A DNA stretch of 32,688 bases from Naasia sp. (GTDB lineage: Bacteria > Actinomycetota > Actinomycetes > Actinomycetales > Microbacteriaceae). Location of the stretch: positions 1 to 32,688 of the forward strand of contig JAODAX010000076.1 in the NCBI GenBank assembly GCA_025463675.1. Direction: 5' to 3'. How positions within the stretch are numbered: position 1 is the first letter of the stretch; each line of letters begins with the position of its first letter. Both the position numbers and the translations under genes were made by a program. Below are positions 24,304-31,037 of this stretch, piece by piece. The notes beneath the pieces were generated by a model. It made no database searches. It was not told the DNA's origin and worked only from the letters and a program-made list of their open reading frames with translations.

Positions 24304-25545
24304 TCACGCGCTTCCGGTGATCCACGTCCAGAACTGGGGCACGACCACGCCGGGGGAGGCGAGGCGCCACAGCGGCCCCGGGTCGCCGATGGGCTCGGCG
24401 AGGACTACGGCGACCCCGCCGTCGTCTCCGGGCACGGGCAGAGTGCCCACGCGGGTGCCGCGGCCGGCGGTCGCGACCGGTCGCACCTCCGCCGGTTCGA
24501 GGTCCGCGGGCACGCTCGCCCAGCCGGTGCCGGTGACCGGGTCGCGGGTGACGGCGTCCACGGTGGAGCCCCACGGCGTGCTGTAGCGCGCCACGGGAGT
24601 GCCGGCGGGTACCGCCTCGGCGGTTCCGAGCGCGTCCGGGAGCGAGTCGAGGAAGGCGTCCGTATCGTCGGCGAGTCGGTCGTACGACGGCTCGCCGAGG
24701 AAGGCGCCGTACACCGGCACCGTCTCGTCGCCGACCTCGACGCGGACGGAGAACAGCAGGCAGACGCCCGCCTCGTCGGTGTAGCTGCGCGAGATGCCGA
24801 GCACGCCGTCGCCGGGGCGGTAACTGATGGTGTTCTCGAACGCGGCGCCGCGGACCGTGGTGACGGCGTCGAGCGTCACCGCCTCGGCGAGGAAAGGGTC
24901 ACCCAGAGCCAGGGCGGCGAGCTTCGCCAGGTCCGCGGCGGTGCCGACGCTGCCGGAGGACAGCCCGGTCGTGTCGACCACCGTGGTGTCGGCGAGGCCC
25001 TGCTCCTCGAGCCATGCCTCGGCGGCGTCCAGGTAGTTGTCGACCGAGCCGAACGCCCAGCGCGCCACCATCTCGGCGTGGTTGTTGCTCGAGGCGATGA
25101 GCATGGCGTGCAGCGCCTCGCGCTGGGTCCAGCTGTCGCCCTCGGTGACGCGCACCGCTCGGACGCCTTGGGCGGCGTAGTCGGCGAAGGAGTCGTAGTC
25201 GCCGCGCGTGACCTTGATGCCGGGCCCGCTTCGGCCGGCCTCGAGGGGATGCTCTCGGAGCACCAGCAGAGCGGTGACGATCTTCGCGACAGCCGCCATC
25301 GGCCGGGCCTCCGCGCCGCCGGCGACGAGCGGGCGATCGTCCGCGTCGAGGGTGACCGCCGCGGCTCCCGCCGCCGGCAGGGTCGGGGGAGCGCCACCGA
25401 CTCCGCCGGCCGCGATGGCGAGCGCGGTCGGCCGCGTCGGGGGCAGGGGAGCGAGGAGCGCGACCGGTCCGTAGAGGCCGAGCGCGACGATGACGACCGC
25501 GACCGCCACGATGAGAACTCGGTTCCGTTCCCGCCGCTCCGCCAT
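24304..25545 (-). CDS. D-alanyl-D-alanine carboxypeptidase family protein, probably inactive
   Basis: A 413-aa exported protein of the low-molecular-mass penicillin-binding fold (S11). One N-terminal membrane helix (residues 9-31) anchors it outside the cell. The fold is intact: RPMAAVAKIVTALLVL, LIASSNNHAEMVARWAFGS and VDTTGLSSGSVGTAADLAKLA align with the family. However, the SxxK nucleophile position is Ala85 (A-V-A-K88; codon GCT at 25291-25293), and the KTG triad is Ser252-Arg253-Ser254 (GISRSYTDEAG; codons at 24784-24792). Only the SxN-type motif (Ser152/153, Asn154/155) remains. A catalytically dead relative acting as regulator or binder is more likely than an active enzyme. ATG 25545 is chosen because TAGCCT ends 6 nt upstream. 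Confidence 0.85.
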   Translation of the reverse strand: MAERRERNRVLIVAVAVVIVALGLYGPVALLAPLPPTRPTALAIAAGGVGGAPPTLPAAGAAAVTLDADDRPLVAGGAEARPMAAVAKIVTALLVLREHPLEAGRSGPGIKVTRGDYDSFADYAAQGVRAVRVTEGDSWTQREALHAMLIASSNNHAEMVARWAFGSVDNYLDAAEAWLEEQGLADTTVVDTTGLSSGSVGTAADLAKLAALALGDPFLAEAVTLDAVTTVRGAAFENTISYRPGDGVLGISRSYTDEAGVCLLFSVRVEVGDETVPVYGAFLGEPSYDRLADDTDAFLDSLPDALGTAEAVPAGTPVARYSTPWGSTVDAVTRDPVTGTGWASVPADLEPAEVRPVATAGRGTRVGTLPVPGDDGGVAVVLAEPIGDPGPLWRLASPGVVVPQFWTWITGSA

Positions 25546-25551
25546 GGCCAC

Positions 25552-25557
25552 AGGCTA
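25552..25557 (-). promoter_or_regulatory. -10 box, leaderless start of the carboxypeptidase homologue
   Basis: TAGCCT on the minus strand, 6 nt before the ATG at 25545. It argues against the GTG at 25551, which would abut the box. Confidence 0.5.
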
Positions 25558-25598
25558 GCTGCGGGATCAAGGGGGCCGGCCGCCGAATCGCCGCCCGG

Positions 25599-25604
25599 TA
25601 ACGT
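25599..25604 (+). promoter_or_regulatory. -10 box before the 92-aa gene
   Basis: TAACGT lies 7 nt before the ATG at 25612. The gap is GGGGAGC, which could also act as a Shine-Dalgarno if transcription started further upstream. Confidence 0.45.
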
Positions 25605-25611
25605 GGGGAGC

Positions 25612-25890
25612 ATGAGTGAGCCCCAGGACGTGCCGCAGAGCAAGCAGTACCTCGCCGAATTCCTGGACGGGCCCTTCGCCGGACGCACCGAGCACCGCTT
25701 CCTGGTGGACGGCGCGCATGACGATGAGATCAGCGAGATGGCCGCCATTGGCGGCCAGGAGCGCCTGTTCTGGTACGTCGCGGGGGAGAGCCACGACTTC
25801 GACGGCCTGCTGCACGTCAAGTACACCTGGGACCGCCGCGACAGCGACGACCTGCAGGACACCACGGACGTCGAATCCCGCCGCTTCTAG
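25612..25890 (+). CDS. Small acidic protein of unknown function
   Basis: A 92-aa soluble acidic protein beginning MSEPQDVPQSKQYLAEFLDGPFAG. The readable core is RTEHRFLVDGAHDDEISEMAAIGGQERLFWYVAGE, then YTWDRRDSDDLQDTTDVESRRF at the end. No motif is recognised; the beta-rich pattern and regular Asp/Glu suggest a small single-domain protein. It stands alone between the divergent carboxypeptidase homologue and the convergent metallopeptidase gene, and its 3' end runs into palindromic element copy B. Short actinobacterial proteins of this type are common and uncharacterised. Confidence 0.7.
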   Translation: MSEPQDVPQSKQYLAEFLDGPFAGRTEHRFLVDGAHDDEISEMAAIGGQERLFWYVAGESHDFDGLLHVKYTWDRRDSDDLQDTTDVESRRF

Positions 25891-25893
25891 CCA

Positions 25894-25947
25894 GCACATT
25901 CCGGCGCGGATTGCCCGTCGTAGCGCGCAACCCGCGCCGGAACGTGC
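25894..25947. repeat. Palindromic element copy B, between convergent genes
   Basis: A 19-nt arm at 25894-25912 pairs with 25929-25947 with two mismatches around a 16-nt loop. The arm carries TTCCGGCGCGG, as in copy A at 16745-16791, and the loops share GTA(G)CG..CGCAAC-like sequence. It lies 3 bp after a stop codon and before a convergent gene end, suiting a bidirectional terminator. Confidence 0.82.
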
Positions 25948-25972
25948 GCTACCTGGGCATCTGCGCGAGCGG

Positions 25973-26326
25973 TTAGGCCCAGCCGAGCTGGTGCAGACGC
26001 TCGTCGTCGATTCCGTAGAAGTGCGCGATCTCGTGCACGAGCGTGACATGCACCTCGTCGCGCAACTCCTCCTCGTCGTCGCAGATGGCGAGTAGCGGCT
26101 CGCGGAACAGGACGATCCGGTCCGGCATCTCGCCGTACCCGTAGCGGTCCCGCTCGGTGACCGCTGTGCCCTCGTAGACGCCGAGGGTGTCGAGCGTGCC
26201 GTTCTCAGGACGGTCCTCGACCACGAAGATCAGGTTGTCGAGCCCGTCGACCATGTCGTCGGGCAGCGCATCCAACTCCTCGACGACGAGGCGCTCGAAG
26301 TCCTCCGCCGACATCTCCAGCATCAT
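25973..26326 (-). CDS. Minimal zinc metallopeptidase family protein (DUF1025/zincin-like)
   Basis: A 117-aa member of the small metallopeptidase family with a zincin-like fold. The metal-binding motif is HEIAHFYGIDD at residues 98-108: His98, His102 and the family Asp107, with Glu99 as the general base. A regular feature is MPDRIVLFREPLL (about residues 67-79), and the protein ends ERLHQLGWA as is usual. Two adjacent ATG codons (26326 and 26323) are possible; the first is used. There is no signal peptide, so it is cytoplasmic. In vivo substrates of the family are unknown. The TerC gene lies 28 bp upstream on the same strand, so the two may be co-transcribed. Confidence 0.87.
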   Translation of the reverse strand: MMLEMSAEDFERLVVEELDALPDDMVDGLDNLIFVVEDRPENGTLDTLGVYEGTAVTERDRYGYGEMPDRIVLFREPLLAICDDEEELRDEVHVTLVHEIAHFYGIDDERLHQLGWA

Positions 26327-26354
26327 CGGGGGTCGTTCCCGATGGGCCTGTCCG

Positions 26355-27242
26355 TCATCCGAGGCCCGCGGACCCCCGGTCGCCGTCGGTCGCCCCCGCA
26401 ATCGGCTTCCGCGACAGGTGGACGGCACCGTCGTGGTTCCGTGAGGTGGCGGCGGCCACCGCTGCCGTGTCGTCGGCCTTCGTGTAGGCGTGCCGCAGGT
26501 GGACCGGCTCGGGAGCGGAGTCGCCGAGCTTCGCCTGCCTGCGGCGGTAGACGAGATTGAGGGTCTCCACCACGACGGCGAAGGCCATCGGTCCGTAGAT
26601 CAGCGCCTTGTCGACGTGGACGTCGAAACCGTCCGCGATGAGGAACGCGCCGATCAGGACGAGGAACGCGAGGGCGAGCATCTTGACCGTCGGGTGCCGG
26701 TTGACGAACGCGAAGATGAAGCGCGCCGAGAAGAGCATCACGCCGAAGGACAGCACCACGGCCGCGATGATGACCGGCAGGCTGTCGACCATGCCGACCG
26801 CGGTGATCACCGAGTCGAACGAGAACACGATGTCGAGAAGCAGGATCTGCACGAGCACCGCCCCGAAGCGCGCCGTCCCGCCTGCAGAGCCGTGGGACTC
26901 CGCGCCCTCCAGCTTCTCGTGGATCTCGGTGACCGCCTTGTAGACGAGGAAGAGGCCACCGAGGATCAGTACCAGGTCGCGTCCCGAGAAGCCCATGCCG
27001 AACAGCTCGAAGAGGTCATCGGTCAGCGAGATGATCCATGCCGCTCCGAACAGCAGCAGGATGCGCATCGCCATTGCGAGGGTGAGCCCGAGATTGCGCG
27101 CACGAGCTTGCTGCTCCACCGGGAGTTTGCTCGCGAGGATCGAGATGAAGATCACGTTGTCCACGCCGAGGACGATCTCCAGCACGAAAAGCGTCAGGAA
27201 GGCGACGAGGAGGTCAGGGGTGAAATCCACGGAAAAGTCCAC
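26355..27242 (-). CDS. TerC family integral membrane protein
   Basis: A 295-aa membrane protein with about seven helices. TerC signatures are LFVLEIVLGVDNVIFISILA (Asp28, about residues 18-37) and LLLDIVFSFDSVITAVGM (about 134-151), each with a buried Asp. The C-terminus is a hydrophilic tail of about 60 residues. TerC proteins are linked to tellurite resistance and, in several bacteria, to export or metalation of Mn2+-dependent secreted proteins; a manganese role is plausible here. GTG at 27242 follows TAGAGT by 6 nt. I looked for a yybP-ykoY (Mn2+) riboswitch in the 160 bp upstream and saw none. The metallopeptidase gene follows after 28 bp. Confidence 0.9.
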   Translation of the reverse strand: MDFSVDFTPDLLVAFLTLFVLEIVLGVDNVIFISILASKLPVEQQARARNLGLTLAMAMRILLLFGAAWIISLTDDLFELFGMGFSGRDLVLILGGLFLVYKAVTEIHEKLEGAESHGSAGGTARFGAVLVQILLLDIVFSFDSVITAVGMVDSLPVIIAAVVLSFGVMLFSARFIFAFVNRHPTVKMLALAFLVLIGAFLIADGFDVHVDKALIYGPMAFAVVVETLNLVYRRRQAKLGDSAPEPVHLRHAYTKADDTAAVAAATSRNHDGAVHLSRKPIAGATDGDRGSAGLG

Positions 27243-27248
27243 CCGGAA

Positions 27249-27254
27249 ACTCTA
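27249..27254 (-). promoter_or_regulatory. -10 box, leaderless start of terC
   Basis: TAGAGT on the minus strand, 6 nt before the GTG at 27242. Confidence 0.5.
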
Positions 27255-27403
27255 GGGACGCAGCGTCCCGTGAACCTGAGCAATCCCCGACCGTGGAATA
27301 GAAGATGGGGCTTGACGCCCTCCGGCTGACGCGGCGACGCCAAAGGGCGCGCTCATTCGGGGAATGCGCGTGCGAACCGCGCGCGGAACACCCGCGGAAC
27401 TAT

Positions 27404-27480
27404 TGGGGTGGACGACGGGACTTGAACCCGCGACATCCGGCACCACAAGCCAGCGCTCTACCACCTGAGCTACGCCCACC
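27404..27480 (-). tRNA. tRNA-His (GTG anticodon)
   Basis: The cloverleaf folds cleanly on the minus strand: acceptor GTGGGCG/CGTCCAC, D-stem GCTC/GAGC, anticodon stem CTGGC/GCCGG with loop TTGTGGT (anticodon GTG), and T-stem GCGGG/CCCGT with loop TTCAAGT. The histidine identity element is present: an extra G-1 (complement of 27480) faces discriminator C73, and CCA is encoded. Confidence 0.96.
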
Positions 27481-27485
27481 ATGAC

Positions 27486-27521
27486 CCGCCCGCGAGGAGC
27501 GGGATCGCCGCTCGCGGGCGG
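27486..27521 (-). terminator. Hairpin between orn and tRNA-His
   Basis: CCGCCCGCGAG (27486-27496) pairs perfectly with CTCGCGGGCGG (27511-27521) around a 14-nt loop. It follows the orn stop by 26 bp in the direction of transcription. There is no U-tract, which is common for actinobacterial terminators. Confidence 0.6.
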
Positions 27522-27547
27522 AGAACCGCGTCGCGAGCCAATCGATT

Positions 27548-28168
27548 CTACAGCCGCGCGGAGAAGTCTTCGACCACGGCCGCGGCGACGGCCTGCACCT
27601 GTTCGGTGGTGGGGCCCGGGGGTGCCACGAAGGCGGCCTTCCGGTAGTACTCCAGCTCCCGGATCGACTCGAGGATGTCGGCGAGCGCACGGTGGCCGCC
27701 GGCTTTCTGCGGAGCGTTGAAGTAGATACGCGGGAACCAGCGGCGGGCGAGCTCCTTGATGGAGGAGACGTCCACACTCCGGTAGTGCAGCCAGCCGTCG
27801 ACGCGCGGCATGTACTTCGCGAGGAACGACCGGTCGGTGCCGATCGTGTTGCCCGCGAGCGGGGCGGTGCCGGAGGCGGGCACGTGCCGCTGGATGTACT
27901 CGAGGACCCGGAACTCGGCGTCGGCGAGGCTCATGCCGTGCGGGATCTCGTCGAGCAGGCCCGACGCGGTGTGCATGGTCGTGACCACCTCGCCCATGTT
28001 GTCGAGCGCGGTCTGATCAGGCTTGATGACGAGGGACAGGCCAGCGTCGACGGGGTGCAGGTCGTAGTCGGTGATCACCACCGCCACCTCGACGAGTTCG
28101 TCGATGGCGAGGTCAAGCCCCGTCATCTCGCAGTCGATCCAGACCAGTCGTTCGGAGCCGTTCGTCAC
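27548..28168 (-). CDS. orn: Oligoribonuclease
   Basis: 3'-5' exoribonuclease of the DEDDh family that clears 2-5-nt RNAs, including pGpG from c-di-GMP breakdown. The 206-aa protein is of standard length. Metal ligands are Asp12 and Glu14 in WIDCEMTGLD, an Asp in NTIGTDRSFLAKYMP, and the catalytic His with the last Asp in KAGGHRALADILESI. YRSVDVSSIKELARRWFP is also a family hallmark. The start is GTG at 28168, placed 6 nt after a TAGACT -10 box. A mirror-image TAGACT-N6-GTG serves the divergent SCO4848-family gene. The gene is expected to be essential or nearly so. Confidence 0.95.
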   Translation of the reverse strand: MTNGSERLVWIDCEMTGLDLAIDELVEVAVVITDYDLHPVDAGLSLVIKPDQTALDNMGEVVTTMHTASGLLDEIPHGMSLADAEFRVLEYIQRHVPASGTAPLAGNTIGTDRSFLAKYMPRVDGWLHYRSVDVSSIKELARRWFPRIYFNAPQKAGGHRALADILESIRELEYYRKAAFVAPPGPTTEQVQAVAAAVVEDFSARL

Positions 28169-28174
28169 CGTCCG

Positions 28175-28180
28175 AGTCTA
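28175..28180 (-). promoter_or_regulatory. -10 box, leaderless start of orn
   Basis: TAGACT on the minus strand, 6 nt before the GTG at 28168. Confidence 0.55.
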
Positions 28181-28217
28181 ATGACGCCCCCGGGCACAGC
28201 CCGGCGCGGGCCTTTCC

Positions 28218-28223
28218 TAGACT
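28218..28223 (+). promoter_or_regulatory. -10 box of the SCO4848-family gene
   Basis: TAGACT lies 6 nt before the GTG at 28230, identical in sequence and spacing to the divergent orn start. The gap GAGGAG also resembles a ribosome-binding site for the ATG at 28242. Confidence 0.5.
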
Positions 28224-28229
28224 GAGGAG

Positions 28230-28442
28230 GTGGTTCTCGCGATGGTCGGCCTGCTGTTCGCCAACGGCGTCTGGAACCTCGTCGTGTGGCCGGCCTTCTT
28301 CCGGCGCATCGCGCGCGACCCGCGCTCGCGCGATGCCGCAGGGCGCCGCACACGCTTCTTCGCGGTGCATGCGGTGCTGGTCGCGGTGTCGCTGCTGATC
28401 GGCGCCGCGTCCCTCGTCACGGGGATACTGGTTCTGGCGTAG
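28230..28442 (+). CDS. SCO4848-family membrane protein
   Basis: A 70-aa actinobacterial membrane protein with two helices (LAMVGLLFANGVWNLVVWPAFF and FFAVHAVLVAVSLLIGAASLVTGILVLA) joined by a short Arg-rich cytoplasmic loop (RRIARDPRSRDAAGRRTR). The GVWN..VWPxF and AVHAVL patterns match the SCO4848 family, whose function is unknown. GTG at 28230 is chosen from its TAGACT-N6 leaderless spacing; ATG at 28242, 11 nt after AGGAGG, is the alternative and would give 66 aa. The 3' end overlaps the convergent glycerophosphodiesterase gene by 26 bp. Confidence 0.8.
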   Translation: MVLAMVGLLFANGVWNLVVWPAFFRRIARDPRSRDAAGRRTRFFAVHAVLVAVSLLIGAASLVTGILVLA

Positions 28443-29319
28443 CCGACCGCGTCTCCCCAAGGACCCCGGCTATCAGTGCCGCGGCGGATGCGGTGGCGGT
28501 GAGCGAGAACGAGCCGGTCAGCGTCTGGGCGGCCTTCCGAGCCTCGTACTCCGCGCGGAGCTGGCCGGGCCGGTTGGACGTGACCTCGCGGACGCCGAGG
28601 GCCAAGCACAGCTCGAGGTCCGCCGGATCGTCCACCGTCCAGACGCGCACGGGCGTGCCTGCGGCCACCCAGTCGGCCACGCGACCCGGCGTCAGTCGCA
28701 CCCATTCGATGTCGGGTCCCGCGGAAAACCGGCCGTGGTCGATCGCCGCCAGAGCGGTGAGGTGGTCGGCGTGGTCCTCCTCGGTCAGGAGATGCAGGTC
28801 GCGGCGGGGCAGCACGTCGGCGAGGAGTTCGGCGGCGTTCAGGTCGAAGCTCATGATCGACACCTCGACGTTGCCGATCCGCCCGGCCTCGGGGTCCCAG
28901 CCCGCCCGACGGAGTTCGTCGAGCACGGCGACGACGAGGTCGTGCTCCCGCCCCGTGTCCGTCTTCAGCTCGATCGCCAGGAGGAGCGGCCGTTCGGCCT
29001 GGAGCATCAGATCGAGGAGCTCGGGAAGCGTCATGAGCTGATCCGCCGCATCCCCGAGCTCCGGGCCGATGGGGCGGCCTCGAAGGAGGTCAAGAGCGCG
29101 CAGCTCGGCGAGGAGCCAGTCCGCGATGTGTCCGCTGGCGGCGGTGGTGCGGTCGAGGGTGGCATCGTGCCAGCAGACGATGTGACCGTCCGCGGTGATT
29201 CGGACGTCGGTCTCGATGCCGTCGGCGCCGTCGATCAACGCCTGCAGGTATGCGGCGCGGGTGTGCTCCGGGTGCGCGGCACTCGCGCCGCGGTGCGCGA
29301 GGAAGCGCACAGGTGCCAT
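28417..29319 (-). CDS. Glycerophosphodiester phosphodiesterase
   Basis: A 300-aa GDPD-family enzyme hydrolysing glycerophosphodiesters to glycerol-3-phosphate and an alcohol. The TIM-barrel active site is visible: His9 and Arg10 in FLAHRGASAAHPEHT, Glu36 and Asp38 in DGIETDVRIT, and His51 in VCWHDATLDRTT. LLLAIELKTD and VRVWTVDDPADL supply later conserved residues. There is no signal peptide, so it is predicted cytoplasmic. ATG at 29319 has a good GAGAGGGAA site; an upstream in-frame start lacks one. Three 11-nt direct repeats resembling PHO boxes lie 42-74 bp upstream, suggesting induction by phosphate starvation. Confidence 0.92.
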   Translation of the reverse strand: MAPVRFLAHRGASAAHPEHTRAAYLQALIDGADGIETDVRITADGHIVCWHDATLDRTTAASGHIADWLLAELRALDLLRGRPIGPELGDAADQLMTLPELLDLMLQAERPLLLAIELKTDTGREHDLVVAVLDELRRAGWDPEAGRIGNVEVSIMSFDLNAAELLADVLPRRDLHLLTEEDHADHLTALAAIDHGRFSAGPDIEWVRLTPGRVADWVAAGTPVRVWTVDDPADLELCLALGVREVTSNRPGQLRAEYEARKAAQTLTGSFSLTATASAAALIAGVLGETRSATPEPVSP

Positions 29320-29360
29320 CGGTTCCCTCTCCGGCCAGGTCACAGTTCCATCAGGCCGTT

Positions 29361-29393
29361 TCGCGATGAAGTCGGTGTGACCTGCGGGTGAAT
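29361..29393 (-). promoter_or_regulatory. PHO-box-like 11-nt direct repeats before the GDPD gene
   Basis: Read on the minus strand, three contiguous 11-nt units occur: ATTCACCCGCA, GGTCACACCGA and CTTCATCGCGA. They fit the (G/T)TCA(C/T)(C/A)-type unit bound by PhoP in Streptomyces. They end 41 bp before the GDPD start, where a -35 region would be expected, and the target is a classic phosphate-scavenging gene. Confidence 0.5.
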
Positions 29394-29479
29394 TCGCGAT
29401 GAGCCGGAATGGAATATTGCCAGTGATGCCGGGCCCCGTCGAATCGACACGCGAGCAGATCCGGGCCGAGCGCGCCGCG

Positions 29480-29485
29480 TAGAAT
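29480..29485 (+). promoter_or_regulatory. -10 box of tRNA-Arg
   Basis: TAGAAT lies 9 bp before the mature 5' end of the tRNA. Confidence 0.5.
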
Positions 29486-29494
29486 CGCGGGGCC

Positions 29495-29567
29495 GCCCCC
29501 GTAGCTCAGCGGATAGAGCAGGAGCCTTCTAATCTCTTGGTCGCAGGTTCGATTCCTGCCGGGGGCA
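29495..29567 (+). tRNA. tRNA-Arg (TCT anticodon)
   Basis: The cloverleaf has acceptor GCCCCCG/CGGGGGC, D-stem GCTC/GAGC, and T-stem GCAGG/CCTGC with loop TTCGATT. The anticodon loop CTTCTAA gives anticodon TCT (Arg). The anticodon stem GGAGC/TCTCT is weak: the pair next to the loop is C31-U39, a mismatch, and the outer pair is G-U. Discriminator A73; CCA is not encoded. No integrase or att duplication is seen nearby. Confidence 0.92.
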
Positions 29568-29591
29568 CGGGACTGCCGGCCGGGGGCGGCC

Positions 29592-30203
29592 TCAGCGGGT
29601 TTGCAGCGCCAGGCGTCCGGCCAGGAGGGCGAAGACGCCCGCGAAGCCGCGCCGCGTCCAGGCGGCGGCCCGCGGGCGTACGAGGACCTTCGGGCGCAGC
29701 CAGCCCGCGGCGAGACCGTACAGCGTGAACGTGCCGAGGGTCAGCACGACGAACGCCAGGCCGCCGGCGAGAGTGAGTGCCCGCCCCGTCGGCCCGGAGA
29801 CGTCGAGCAGGCGCGGCAGGAACACGAGGAAGAAGATCGGCACCTTCGGGTTCAGTGCATTCACCAGGAAGCCGAGCCCGATCGTGCGCAGCGCAGACGG
29901 CGGCGGCCCGGTCGGGCGGTCGGAGAAGTGCTCGGAGTCGCGCCAGGTCCGCACGGCGAGGAACAGGAGGTACGCGACCCCCAGCCATTTGAGGATTTCG
30001 AAGGCGACGCTGCTCGCGAGAAGCAGGGCGGCTAATCCGCTGGCGGCCAGCACCACGTGCGGGAGGATGCCCAGCGCACAGCCGACGGCGGCGGAAACGC
30101 CTGCTCGGCCGCCATGCGCGATGCCGGTCGTCATCGTGAAGATCGCGCCGGTGCCGGGGATGGCGGACAGGGCGAGAGCGGTCAGCCAAAACTCGGGACC
30201 CAC
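29592..30203 (-). CDS. LysE family translocator (amino-acid or small-metabolite exporter)
   Basis: A 203-aa membrane exporter with about six helices. The family start GPEFWLTALALSAIPGTGAIFTMTTGIAHG (residues 2-31) carries the conserved PGPx-like IPGTGAI element. The central FEILKWLGVAYLLFLAVRTWRD and GFLVNALNPKVPIFFLVFLP (about residues 110-129) are diagnostic of RhtB/LysE proteins. A short basic loop precedes the last helix. GTG at 30203 has GGGGAGG 6 nt upstream. A TAGTCT -10 candidate lies at 30241-30246. The gene ends 25 bp from tRNA-Arg. Substrate not predictable. Confidence 0.88.
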   Translation of the reverse strand: MGPEFWLTALALSAIPGTGAIFTMTTGIAHGGRAGVSAAVGCALGILPHVVLAASGLAALLLASSVAFEILKWLGVAYLLFLAVRTWRDSEHFSDRPTGPPPSALRTIGLGFLVNALNPKVPIFFLVFLPRLLDVSGPTGRALTLAGGLAFVVLTLGTFTLYGLAAGWLRPKVLVRPRAAAWTRRGFAGVFALLAGRLALQTR

Positions 30204-30240
30204 CTCGTGCCTCCCCCCTGAGCGCGGCGATCGGACGACC

Positions 30241-30246
30241 AGACTA
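30241..30246 (-). promoter_or_regulatory. Candidate -10 box of the LysE gene
   Basis: TAGTCT on the minus strand, about 38 bp before the GTG at 30203, leaving room for the GGGGAGG ribosome-binding site. Confidence 0.4.
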
Positions 30247-30265
30247 CCGGCCGCGCCGATGGCGA

Positions 30266-30283
30266 GCGGCTGTGCGCAGCCGC
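30266..30283 (-). terminator. Hairpin after the 213-aa gene
   Basis: GCGGCTG-TGCG-CAGCCGC: a 7-bp perfect stem with a 4-nt loop, 80 bp beyond the stop at 30363 in the direction of transcription. The rest of the 160-bp gap to the LysE start is GC-rich with no further gene seen. Confidence 0.4.
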
Positions 30284-30362
30284 GGCGAAGGGTGTTGGCC
30301 GTGCCCGGTCCTGCGGACGGCTGACGACCGGTCGCCGGGGAACCGGGCAGGAGCCGGTCCGG

Positions 30363-31004
30363 TCAGGGGATGGTCGCCGTCGGGGCCTCGACGCGGGCAG
30401 GGCGGACGCCGGCCGTCGGCAGGTCGAGTAGGAGGGGGCTGTCGTCGGCCACTTCTCGTGGCGGCAGCCAGTCGTCCTGCTGGTGCTGCAGTCGCTGCTC
30501 GTCGGCGCGCTCCTCGCTGGCCCAGCGGGCGAGGTCGGCGGCGAAGGCGCGCGTGGCCTTGCGCGGCTTGCGGTGCCATTCAACGAGCCGGCTGCGGAAC
30601 ACGCCGAGCGGCCCGGCGAAGTCGGTGCTGTACGCCGAGGACGCGCGCCGCAGCTGCGCCACCTCGTGCGACGCCCACTCCGCGGCGGTGTCCGCGCCGG
30701 GCAGTGGCAGCAGCCGCATCCGCAGCTCGGCTTCGGTCGACTGCCGGTCGACGAGCGACCGCTCACCGGCCGGGGTGGTCGCCCAGGAGGTGGCATCGTG
30801 TGCCGAGTCGACGAGCGCCGCGATAACTCCCGCGGCGATTTCCCCGTCGCGCTGCGCCATCAACCGCCGCATCCCGCCGCGGGCGATCGCGGCGGCCAGC
30901 AGCCCTGCGGTCAGGACTGCGAAGAACGGAATCACCGCGCCCGACAGCACCGCTGCTCCCGCGTCGGACGAGAGCCACTGCAGAAACGCATCCCAGGCCG
31001 GCAT
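30363..31004 (-). CDS. Membrane-anchored protein of unknown function
   Basis: A 213-aa protein. One N-terminal membrane helix (AVLSGAVIPFFAVLTAGLLAAAIA, about residues 18-41) is followed by a helical cytoplasmic or peripheral domain rich in Arg and Glu (RRLMAQRDGEIAAGVIAALVDSAHDATSW..., ASHEVAQLRRASSAYSTDFAG, WASEERADEQRLQHQQDDW). The pattern suggests coiled-coil. The end (LLLDLPTAGVRPARVEAPTATIP) is low-complexity. ATG at 31004 is preferred because TAGAGT ends 7 nt upstream; the GTG at 31013 overlaps that box. No family is recognised. Confidence 0.72.
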   Translation of the reverse strand: MPAWDAFLQWLSSDAGAAVLSGAVIPFFAVLTAGLLAAAIARGGMRRLMAQRDGEIAAGVIAALVDSAHDATSWATTPAGERSLVDRQSTEAELRMRLLPLPGADTAAEWASHEVAQLRRASSAYSTDFAGPLGVFRSRLVEWHRKPRKATRAFAADLARWASEERADEQRLQHQQDDWLPPREVADDSPLLLDLPTAGVRPARVEAPTATIP

Positions 31005-31011
31005 GGCCCGC

Positions 31012-31017
31012 ACTCTA
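31012..31017 (-). promoter_or_regulatory. -10 box, leaderless start of the 213-aa gene
   Basis: TAGAGT on the minus strand, 7 nt before the ATG at 31004. Confidence 0.5.
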
Positions 31018-31037
31018 GCGGTGCCCGGCCGCTCCGG

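Noticed and set aside
27243-27403. yybP-ykoY manganese riboswitch before terC
   Set aside because: No conserved core is readable on the minus strand, and the -10 box abuts the start codon, leaving no leader.
29337-29383. AGGTCACA/TGTGACCT inverted repeat as a CRP-type operator
   Set aside because: The half sites are 31 nt apart and in the wrong orientation for TGTGA-N6-TCACA; the direct-repeat (PHO-like) reading fits better.
29495-29567. tRNA-Arg as an attachment site for an integrated element
   Set aside because: No integrase gene and no duplicated tRNA 3' end in the window; the flanking genes look chromosomal.
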